Below, one piece after another: positions 1 to 6,475 of a stretch of DNA of 49,238 bases (position 1 is the stretch's first letter; the number at the start of each line of letters is the position of its first letter). The translations under genes were made by a program, and so were the position numbers. The notes under the pieces are model-generated. The model saw nothing but the letters and a program-made list of their open reading frames with translations. It ran no database searches and was not told the DNA's origin. This stretch comes from JADFRG01 sp046759305 (lineage in GTDB: Bacteria > Chloroflexota > Anaerolineae > Anaerolineales > E44-bin32): NCBI GenBank assembly GCA_046759305.1, contig JBHIBY010000012.1, forward strand, positions 1 through 49,238. Reading direction: 5' to 3'.

Positions 1-145
1 AGGTGGCCGTTTTGGGCGGCGGCAGGGTGCTGGCAGATTGCCGCGTTGGCTCTGGTGCTGCACCTGAACAGGCCGCGATCAGACAACCCAGCAGCAGCGA
101 TCCCAGGCCTTGCGGGCCCCAGATCCTGAGGTTTATGTAAATCAT
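1..145 (-). CDS. Lipoprotein, N-terminal part, cut by window edge
   Basis: Reading leftwards from an ATG at 143-145, 48 codons stay open to the window edge. Residue 7 is Arg, followed by a hydrophobic stretch and a lipobox LIAAC at about residues 22-26, then a Ser/Ala/Pro/Thr-rich segment (CSGAAPEPTRQSAST). That is the usual shape of a bacterial lipoprotein signal peptide plus flexible tether, so the mature protein should be anchored on the outer face of the cytoplasmic membrane. The functional domain lies outside the window. No clear ribosome binding site is visible, so the start is tentative. Confidence 0.5.
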   Translation of the reverse strand, partial: MIYINLRIWGPQGLGSLLLGCLIAACSGAAPEPTRQSASTLPPPKTAT

Positions 146-315
146 CAGTCACCGAAGTTTAATGGACAGTTTCGCGATTACCAACTGGGAGCATAGAGTC
201 GTCTTGCTCCTGAGCCTTTGAGGAATCTAGAACAGAGATTCACCACTCAGGTTTTGATCGGCCATAAGGATCTGGTGGAGGGCGGGGGCAAAGTCTTGTG
301 AGCTGGACCCCATTG

Positions 316-1293
316 TCAGCCGCCGTAGCCGTTGGGGTGCGCGCGGTGCCACTCCCACGCGCTGGAGATGACGTCTTCCAGGTCAGGATGCTGGGGAGTC
401 CAGCCTAGCTCGGTGCGGATCTTGTCCGAGCTGGCCACCAGGCGTGGGGGGTCGCCGGGGCGGCGGTCGGTTTCGACCGCGGGGAGCGCGTGGCCGGTTA
501 CCTTGCGGGCGGTGTCTACCACTTCCCGCACGGAGTATCCGGAGCCGTTGCCGACGTTGTAGATCATCTGCTTTTCGGGTTCGAGAGCTTCGAGCGCCAG
601 CAGGTGTGCAGAGATCAAGTCTGCGACGTGAATGTAGTCGCGGATGCAGGTGCCATCCGGAGTGGGGTAGTCGGTGCCGAAGATCTGCACCTCGGGTCGC
701 TGATCCAGCGCCACCTGAAGCACCAACGGGATGAGATGGCTCTCAGGGTTGTGGGCCTCGCCGCGCTCCGGTAACGCGCCCGCCGCGTTGAAGTAGCGCA
801 GCACGGCAAAGCCGATGCCGTGGGTTTCCCCGTACCAGTTCAGCAAACCCTCGACCATCAGCTTGGTCTGCCCGTAGGGGTTGCCGGGCTTGAGCGGCGC
901 CTCTTCGGTGAGCAGCTCGTCGCTCGAGGCGTAAACGGCCGCCGACGAAGAATAGACAAAGCGCTTGATCCCGGCCTGAACGCAGCCCTCCAACAGCCAA
1001 AGCGAGTTGTGGGCGTTGTTCTCGAAGTACTTGCCCGGCTCCTGCATACTTTCGCCCGCCTCGATAAAGGCCGCGAAATGCATCATGGCATCGTAGGACT
1101 CAGCTTTCAGGGCCTCGAATAGTGCATCATGATCGCCTAGATCGGCCTCGATGAACTCCGCGCCCTCCGGCACGGCTGCCCGATGGCCAGTCACCAAGGA
1201 ATCGAGCACAGTGACCTCATGGCCTGCTTCCAACAGCGTCGCCGCAGCTGCGGATCCGATGTAGCCCGCGCCTCCGGTTAGAAAGATCCTCAT
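316..1293 (-). CDS. galE: UDP-glucose 4-epimerase (GalE-type SDR)
   Basis: Extended short-chain dehydrogenase that interconverts UDP-glucose and UDP-galactose in the cytoplasm (Leloir pathway, cell-surface sugars). With the ATG at 1293 the protein has 325 residues, near the family norm. The Rossmann glycine motif GGAGYIGS sits at residues 7-14, the SSS catalytic serine region at 115-117, and the YxxxK pair is Y140/K144 (YGQTK). The conserved NAAGALPERGEAHNPESHLIP block, where the sugar nucleotide binds, is intact. A GTG 21 bases upstream (1314) is in frame, but the ATG places the Rossmann strand directly at the N-terminus as usual. It is monocistronic as far as can be seen; the 175 bases to the helicase gene show no clear signal. 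Confidence 0.93.
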   Translation of the reverse strand: MRIFLTGGAGYIGSAAAATLLEAGHEVTVLDSLVTGHRAAVPEGAEFIEADLGDHDALFEALKAESYDAMMHFAAFIEAGESMQEPGKYFENNAHNSLWLLEGCVQAGIKRFVYSSSAAVYASSDELLTEEAPLKPGNPYGQTKLMVEGLLNWYGETHGIGFAVLRYFNAAGALPERGEAHNPESHLIPLVLQVALDQRPEVQIFGTDYPTPDGTCIRDYIHVADLISAHLLALEALEPEKQMIYNVGNGSGYSVREVVDTARKVTGHALPAVETDRRPGDPPRLVASSDKIRTELGWTPQHPDLEDVISSAWEWHRAHPNGYGG

Positions 1294-1489
1294 GGTCTGC
1301 GATACCGGTGGCACACCCTGGTTCGGTGGAAGCGAACGGGATTCTGAAGATGGGACGTCTTCCGGGCACAGCGGAAGGACATAGGACCGGCTAAGAGGTG
1401 AGCGAATGCAGCGCGGTGAAAGGGGAGAGGGCTAGTCAAAAGAGAGGTCACGTCGGACCGGAGCAGGTAATGGTTGCCGGGAATCAATC

Positions 1490-3634
1490 TCATTCGCCCT
1501 CAATTTGTAGATTCGCCATGGATGCCACGAGATGCTTGACGCCGAATTCCTCGAAGTTAACTGTGACTTCCTCATCGTCATACTCTAATTGTGTCTCAAG
1601 CACCACTCCTTCGCCAAACTGGGGATGGATCACCCGCATACCGGCCTGAAAGTGGGCCTTGGTTGGCGCTGAAGCCTGCCAGCTGGTCTCTCGTGCGTAG
1701 GCTGCCTGGGCAGGCGTGCGCATCCCGATCAGATCGCCTTCGAGCATATCGGTTGGAAGGTCATTAAGGAAGCGAGAGGGATCGGTCATTGATGAAACGC
1801 CTCGCGCGCGCCGCCTGAAAGCACGCAAAAGAATCACGCGGTCCTGAGCGCGGGTCAGTCCGACGTAGAACAGCCGCCGCTCCTCTGCCATTGCCTCAGG
1901 ATCGTCTTGTGAGCGGTAGTGCGGAAGCTCACCCTCGTCGAGCCCGACGATAAACACGATCGGAAACTCCAGCCCCTTCGCCGCATGAAGAGTCAGCAAG
2001 GTGGGCGCGTTCTGGCTCTCGGTCAGCGTGTCCTGATCCGAAACCAGGGCCACCTGTTGTAGAAACTCGACCAGGCCAAGTTCGCTGAATTCTTGAGCGA
2101 CTCCGCGCAGCTCCATCACATTGGCCCAACGATCTTCGTCGCGGCCCAGATATGCACGGTACTCGACGTCCTCGAGCACTCGGTCGATCAACGAATCGAG
2201 CAAGACTTCATCCTTGATCTCAAGCCAGCTATTGAGCAGTGAGCCGAACTGACTGAGAGGTGCGCGGGCTCTAGAGGGAATCCCGGCAATTTGCTCCCCG
2301 CGACCGAGGGCGAGCAGCACATCGACGGGTGTTGCTTGTGCTTGGTCTGCTGCAGCGCGGAGCGCGGCCACCGTCTTATCTCCTATACCGCGAGCAGGCG
2401 TACTGATGGCGCGCTGTAAACTCACCTGATCCGCGGGATTGTGAATCAATCGCAGGTAGGCAATGACATCCTTGACTTCTTTGCGGCCGTAAAAGCGCTG
2501 CGCACCGACCAACCGATAGGGGAGCCCGGCTCTCAAGAAGGCTTCTTCGATGGCGCGCGATTGGGCATTGGTGCGGAACATGATGGCGCAATCTCCCGGC
2601 TCCGCCTCATCGGTCAGGGTCAGCATGGAGATCTTCTCCACAACGAACTGGCCCTCATCATCCTGATCGTAGGCCTCGTGAACGAGGATTGGATCACCGG
2701 ATCCGCGCTCGGTGAACAGTTGCTTGCGTTGACGATCGGGCTGGCGATCGATCACGGCCATGGCCGCGTCGAGGATGGTCTGCGTGGAACGGTAATTTTG
2801 CTCCAGCAGCAAGATGGATAGCTCCTGAAAGTCCTCCGTCAGCCGATCGACATTGCGATAGTCCGCCCCGCGCCATCGATAGATCGATTGATCGGGATCG
2901 GCTACGACAAAGAGATCGGGCGCATCCCCAGCGAGCATACGAAGAAGGGCATACTGCGCGGTATTGGTGTCCTGGAATTCGTCAACCAGCAGGTGCGGAA
3001 AACGGCGTCGATAGATCTGTAAAGTCGCCTCATGCTCGCTTAAGAGCTGGATCGGCAGCAACAGCAAATCATCGAAGTCGAGCGCGTTGCTGGCCAGAAG
3101 GAGTTGTTGGTATCGCTCGTACACACGACGCGTAATTTCAGTGAAATAGGTGTCGCTAGAGAAGGCCTGCGGTTCAATCAGCTCGTTCTTCGAGCGCGAA
3201 ATAGATGATAGGACTCGAGCGGGCTGGACTTGCTTAGGATCCTGATTGAGTTCTCTGAGTGCTTGGCGTACCAAGGCCAGCTGGTCGTCTTCGTCAAAGA
3301 TTACGAAGTCCCTAGTGACTGGTAGTTTCTCGGCTTCTATTCGTAAAATACGGGCGAAGGTCGAGTGGAAGGTACCCAGGCGAGGATGTCCTTTGGAGGA
3401 ATCACCTCCGAGAAGCGACAGCGCGCGGCTCTCCATCTCGCGAGCTGCCTTATTGGTGAAAGTAAGAGCCAGGATTTCTTTGGGGGGAACGTCAAGTTCC
3501 CGAATGAGATACGCCAGGCGGTATGTGAGCACGCGGGTTTTTCCGGATCCAGGCCCGGCTAGCACCAGGACCGGACCCGGGGAAGCGGTTACCGCCTCTC
3601 GCTGCTGCGGATTGAGATCGAGGAGCAGATCCAC
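1490..3634 (-). CDS. UvrD/PcrA-type superfamily 1A DNA helicase
   Basis: ATP-driven 3'-5' helicase of the UvrD/PcrA/Rep family, acting in nucleotide excision repair, replication restart and RecA displacement. The 714-residue length fits PcrA-like proteins. Visible motifs: Walker A GPGSGKT (27-33), motif II VDEFQDTN, motif III DQSIYRWRGADYRN, motif IV QNYRST, motif V LLTLHAAKGLEFPIVFI and motif VI VGLTRAQDRVIL. The C-terminal HPQFGEGVV segment is the Tudor-like tail that binds RNA polymerase in PcrA. The start is GTG at 3634, supported by GGGAG six bases upstream. It directly abuts the stop of a 28-codon mini-ORF that mimics its N-terminus (3635-3721) and lies downstream of the DUF711 gene on the same strand. 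The choice between UvrD and PcrA names is not decidable here. Confidence 0.93.
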   Translation of the reverse strand: MDLLLDLNPQQREAVTASPGPVLVLAGPGSGKTRVLTYRLAYLIRELDVPPKEILALTFTNKAAREMESRALSLLGGDSSKGHPRLGTFHSTFARILRIEAEKLPVTRDFVIFDEDDQLALVRQALRELNQDPKQVQPARVLSSISRSKNELIEPQAFSSDTYFTEITRRVYERYQQLLLASNALDFDDLLLLPIQLLSEHEATLQIYRRRFPHLLVDEFQDTNTAQYALLRMLAGDAPDLFVVADPDQSIYRWRGADYRNVDRLTEDFQELSILLLEQNYRSTQTILDAAMAVIDRQPDRQRKQLFTERGSGDPILVHEAYDQDDEGQFVVEKISMLTLTDEAEPGDCAIMFRTNAQSRAIEEAFLRAGLPYRLVGAQRFYGRKEVKDVIAYLRLIHNPADQVSLQRAISTPARGIGDKTVAALRAAADQAQATPVDVLLALGRGEQIAGIPSRARAPLSQFGSLLNSWLEIKDEVLLDSLIDRVLEDVEYRAYLGRDEDRWANVMELRGVAQEFSELGLVEFLQQVALVSDQDTLTESQNAPTLLTLHAAKGLEFPIVFIVGLDEGELPHYRSQDDPEAMAEERRLFYVGLTRAQDRVILLRAFRRRARGVSSMTDPSRFLNDLPTDMLEGDLIGMRTPAQAAYARETSWQASAPTKAHFQAGMRVIHPQFGEGVVLETQLEYDDEEVTVNFEEFGVKHLVASMANLQIEGE

Positions 3635-3721
3635 CTAGGACTCCCGCCGGAGGTCAATCGGCCCGAGCGAGCCCACCACCGCCTCGCGCAGTTGAGGGTT
3701 GAGATCGTGAAGCAGATCCAT
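3635..3721 (-). repeat. Degenerate tandem copy of the helicase 5' end (28-codon mini-ORF)
   Basis: Directly upstream of the helicase start lies an 87-base copy of its beginning. It reads MDLLHDLNPQLREAV, against DLLLDLNPQQREAV in the real gene, then diverges and ends in TAG immediately before the helicase GTG. The copy's own ATG directly follows the TAG stop of the DUF711 gene, so stop-start adjacency occurs at both ends. The offset of 87 bases is in frame, so only the stop codon prevents a fused read-through product. It may be translated by coupling from DUF711, or may be only a remnant of a tandem duplication. Confidence 0.75.
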
Positions 3722-4939
3722 CTAGAGCTTCCGGTTGAGGTCGAGCAATCCCGAAGAAACCCAAAGCTCTGATAGCGGCTGTTTGGGCAAAGCCATCACC
3801 CTGCTGTCAGCGAAGTAGGGGAAGTCGAAGTGAATTTCGTCCCCGGCGGATTTTCGAGGGATAGGCATCAGACGAGCCGTCAGTGGTTTGTCGTGTCGCA
3901 GCGCAAGCGCGCCCAAGTCAATCAAGAGCGCGGCAACCGCGTTCTGGTCCACGTCTCCTGGAAGCGGAATGGTGTCCAGGCCGCCCCCGCACACCGTCGA
4001 AAGGAGTAGCAAGTCTTTCAGACCTAAGCTTCTGTCGGCCGTCCGCGCTGCTAGAACCGAATCCTCTAACACAGGAAGAAATAGGCCACAGAAGCCAGTA
4101 CGCTGGAATTGTGCCTGATCCAAACAGTCTGCCAGAAACGCAGCGCCCGCGACGGTTCCGTGAAGACCCGCCTCGGCTTCGCTGAGCGCCTCGATGGCCG
4201 TCCCAAGAGAGCGCTCGGGCTCAGGGAACGGCGCAAATGAGAAATCGATCCCCAAGAATCGGATGGAGTGCTCATTGGCGATCGGCTCTGCGGCCAATGT
4301 AAGTGCGCCTGCGTGGGTTTCGATAGAAGTGACGAGGTGCTGCCTCACGGTGGCAAGTGAGCTGGAATCCGTGACGCTATCGACGGCCAAGTCCGCAGAT
4401 TCAGTTGCGATAGCGATCGCCGGCCGCCCTCCTCTATGGTACGCGGCAGGAAAAAACGGTCCGCCCGGGGGCACGTTAGCTAATGCCGCGAAGCGCAGGT
4501 TCGTGAATCCGTCAGGTGAAACAGTTGAGGCACCGAGAATAGCCTCGGCGCATGCTTCTGCGGCACGGATGGAGAGCCCGATCTCTGGATCGGCATACAT
4601 CCCAGAACAGAAGATGATCTCAGCCGCGCGCAGGATTTCGGGCACAATCTGGTAACCCTCTGGCTCCTCTGGCAGTGCTGGACCGACATTGGCGTAATCA
4701 ATTCCGTGGACAAAGCACTGAGCTTCTAGATCGCTCGCAAAGGCAGGTCTGTCCATCGGCAGAACGGGGGCAGTAATCTCAGATGGCGGCGGGGTAGCGA
4801 GGCGAAGGGTCTGCACCTCATACCCGGCTTGCACAAATGCTTCTCGCATCTCATGCATGCAGGAGGCTACGATCTGGATGGCATCCGGATCAAGCGGCCA
4901 GCCAGGATCCAAGAAGCCCGTAATGGCACGAATCTTCAT
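3722..4939 (-). CDS. DUF711 (UPF0210-like) family protein
   Basis: Protein of 405 residues. The start MKIRAITGF and the C-terminal block VCGGGLDTIPLPGD, then LTARLMPIPRKSAGDEIHF, match the conserved pattern of the DUF711/UPF0210 family (compare the family's CSVGLDMIAIPGD and AVRIIPVPGKKxGD). These are cytoplasmic proteins of unsettled biochemical function, so no reaction is assigned. The start ATG at 4939 has GGAG six bases upstream. The gene lies between rplT and the helicase on the same strand. Its last residues, LLDLNRKL, faintly resemble the DLNPQ start of the helicase and its echo, possibly another trace of the local duplication, but that is weak. Confidence 0.78.
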   Translation of the reverse strand: MKIRAITGFLDPGWPLDPDAIQIVASCMHEMREAFVQAGYEVQTLRLATPPPSEITAPVLPMDRPAFASDLEAQCFVHGIDYANVGPALPEEPEGYQIVPEILRAAEIIFCSGMYADPEIGLSIRAAEACAEAILGASTVSPDGFTNLRFAALANVPPGGPFFPAAYHRGGRPAIAIATESADLAVDSVTDSSSLATVRQHLVTSIETHAGALTLAAEPIANEHSIRFLGIDFSFAPFPEPERSLGTAIEALSEAEAGLHGTVAGAAFLADCLDQAQFQRTGFCGLFLPVLEDSVLAARTADRSLGLKDLLLLSTVCGGGLDTIPLPGDVDQNAVAALLIDLGALALRHDKPLTARLMPIPRKSAGDEIHFDFPYFADSRVMALPKQPLSELWVSSGLLDLNRKL

Positions 4940-5006
4940 TCGCCGCTCCGGGCGCGTATCAATTGAGTAACCGGACGGGGCTGGGCTAGAGGGTCAGCTG
5001 GAGATT

Positions 5007-5360
5007 TCAGGATCTCGGTTTAGCTGCCTTCACCACGGAGGTGAAGGCTTTAGGATCGCGCACGGCCATGTCCGCTAAGAACTTGCGGTTGATCCGAATA
5101 TCGGACTTTTGCATGGCATGCATCAGACGGCTGTAAGTCGTCCCATTCTGCCGGGCAGCCGCATTGATACGCGCAATCCACAAGCGACGCAGGTCGCGCT
5201 TCTTATTGCGTCGATCACGGTAGGCATACGAAAGGGCGTTGGTGCGCGCTTCTTTGGCGCGCCGAAACAGGTTGTGCCGGGTTCCATAGTAGCCGCGCGC
5301 CTGCTTGATAAGTTTCCTATGTCGTTTGCGGGTAACGCTCCCACCCTTTACTCGAGTCAA
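5007..5360 (-). CDS. rplT: 50S ribosomal protein L20
   Basis: Primary binding protein of the large ribosomal subunit, needed for its early assembly; in many bacteria L20 also represses its own operon by binding mRNA. It has 117 residues, the normal length, with the hallmark KQARGYYGTRHNLFRRAKEA, AYRDRRNKKRDLRRLWI and RINAAARQNGTTYSRLM blocks. The start is TTG at 5360 (in place of the usual MPRVKRG start the protein begins MTRVKGG), backed by GAGGAG seven bases upstream. It follows rpmI by 12 bases in the conserved order infC-rpmI-rplT. Confidence 0.97.
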   Translation of the reverse strand: MTRVKGGSVTRKRHRKLIKQARGYYGTRHNLFRRAKEARTNALSYAYRDRRNKKRDLRRLWIARINAAARQNGTTYSRLMHAMQKSDIRINRKFLADMAVRDPKAFTSVVKAAKPRS

Positions 5361-5372
5361 AGTGATGCTCCT

Positions 5373-5660
5373 CTATCGTGACGCGCCGCCACTTCGGGCG
5401 TTCGGGTTGGCTTTGTACTTGTTGAGGTAAGGTGCGAGTCGGCGCACACGCTTTCGAATGCCCGATCCTTCGACGGAAATCATCTCGGTAAACAAGCGCT
5501 TTGTACGCTTGGGAGTGCGCCGTCGAAGATGGCTTTTGCCGCCCTTGGTCCGCACCAGCTTTCCAGATCCGGTCAAGCGAAATCGCTTGGCGGTGGCCTT
5601 GTGCGTCTTGAGTTTGTATTTCTTGTTTTTACTCTTTCTTTTCTTTGCCTTGCGGCCCAT
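5373..5660 (-). CDS. rpmI: 50S ribosomal protein L35, extended form
   Basis: Small basic protein of the large ribosomal subunit. The L35 core is clear: KLKTHKATAKRFRLTGSGK, then HLRRRTPKRTKRLF and the RVRRLAPYL end. At 95 residues it is about 30 longer than the usual 64-66. There is a Lys-rich N-terminal extension before the normal start of the domain (MGRKAKKRKSKNKKY) and a tail NKYKANPNARSGGASR. No alternative start codon lies at the canonical position, so the extension looks genuine. An AAAGG stretch eight bases before the ATG can serve as ribosome binding site. It sits 68 bases after infC. Confidence 0.95.
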   Translation of the reverse strand: MGRKAKKRKSKNKKYKLKTHKATAKRFRLTGSGKLVRTKGGKSHLRRRTPKRTKRLFTEMISVEGSGIRKRVRRLAPYLNKYKANPNARSGGASR

Positions 5661-5728
5661 CCTTGCTGCCTTTCATGAAAACCGCCGGGCGCTCAACTGC
5701 CCGGTCGGCGGTTTGAGTCTACTTCAAC

Positions 5729-6244
5729 CTACTTCTTGATTGGAGACAGCACCATGAACATAGTTCGTCCTTCCATGCGAGGTGCCTGCTCGATCACTCC
5801 GACGTCCGCCAACTCTTCGGCGATCTGTTTCAAATCCTCCAGCGCGATCTCTGGGTAGGTAATCTCTCTTCCTCGAAAGCGAATGCGGGCCAGCACCTTC
5901 TTGCCTTCGATCAGCCAACGCCGCGCATTCTTGACCTTGAAGGACCGATGGTGTTCGGAGGTCTTTGGCCGAAGCCGGATTTCCTTGACCTCCACCTTGG
6001 TCTGCGCTTTGCGCGCCTCACGATCCTTCTTGGCTTGCTCGTAAAGAAACTTGCCAAAATCGAGTACTCGGACTACCGGCGGTTCTGCTTTCGGGGCTAC
6101 TTCCACTAGGTCCAGCTCGGCGGATTCCGCTGCCGCGCGTGCCTCGTCGATGGGCACTACGCCCCTATTTTCTCCGTCCGCGTCGATCAAGCGGACTTCT
6201 GGCACCCTAATGCTTTCGTTTATCCGATAGTCAGATGCGCCGAT
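5729..6244 (-). CDS. infC: Translation initiation factor IF-3, non-canonical AUC start
   Basis: IF-3 binds the 30S subunit, keeps subunits apart and proofreads the start codon. The domain begins at SDYRINESIRVPEVRLI and ends MEGRTMFMVLSPIKK. Starting from ATC at 6244 gives 171 residues, the normal size. GGGAGGTG lies at 6251-6258, with GGAGG eight bases before the ATC. The in-frame ATG at 6334 lies upstream of the likely transcription start (promoter 6305-6334), and an in-frame GTG at 6253 overlaps the Shine-Dalgarno itself. Use of AUU or AUC by infC is known in other bacteria and makes IF-3 repress itself by discriminating against its own start codon. First gene of infC-rpmI-rplT. Confidence 0.93.
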   Translation of the reverse strand: MGASDYRINESIRVPEVRLIDADGENRGVVPIDEARAAAESAELDLVEVAPKAEPPVVRVLDFGKFLYEQAKKDREARKAQTKVEVKEIRLRPKTSEHHRSFKVKNARRWLIEGKKVLARIRFRGREITYPEIALEDLKQIAEELADVGVIEQAPRMEGRTMFMVLSPIKK

Positions 6245-6271
6245 GTTGTACACCTCCCAAAGTCGGACGGA

Positions 6272-6334
6272 GCCGCTCGATACGCTTATGAGCGGCCCGC
6301 GAGCATAATACCACGCGACTGGAATGGAGGTCAA
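6272..6334 (-). promoter_or_regulatory. infC operon promoter and leader hairpin
   Basis: On the minus strand TTGACC (6334-6329) and TATTAT (6310-6305) are separated by 18 bases, a good sigma-70-type promoter. Transcription should start near 6298. The first leader bases form a hairpin, GCCGCTC pairing with GAGCGGC (6272-6296, 11-base loop), about 14 bases before the Shine-Dalgarno of infC. This places the predicted start of the mRNA downstream of the ATG at 6334 and so supports the AUC start. Confidence 0.65.
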
Positions 6335-6475
6335 TCAGGCCCATCTAGGAGAGGTTCCACCCTAGCGGAAGGAGCGCCTCGTGATTCGCTCCGCAAACCA
6401 GGTCAACACCAGGGTCCCAAATGGCTCCACCATCCAGCCCGTGAATGACAAGCAAAAGCTGGAAGTCTCTCGCCC

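Noticed and set aside
201..250. Third LexA-type box at TAGAACAGAGATTCAC
   Set aside because: The right arm has three mismatches to GTTCTA, and neither neighbouring gene is repair-related.
6245..6334. Longer infC reading from ATG 6334
   Set aside because: The ATG overlaps the promoter -35 and lies upstream of the likely transcription start; the extra residues are not IF-3-like.
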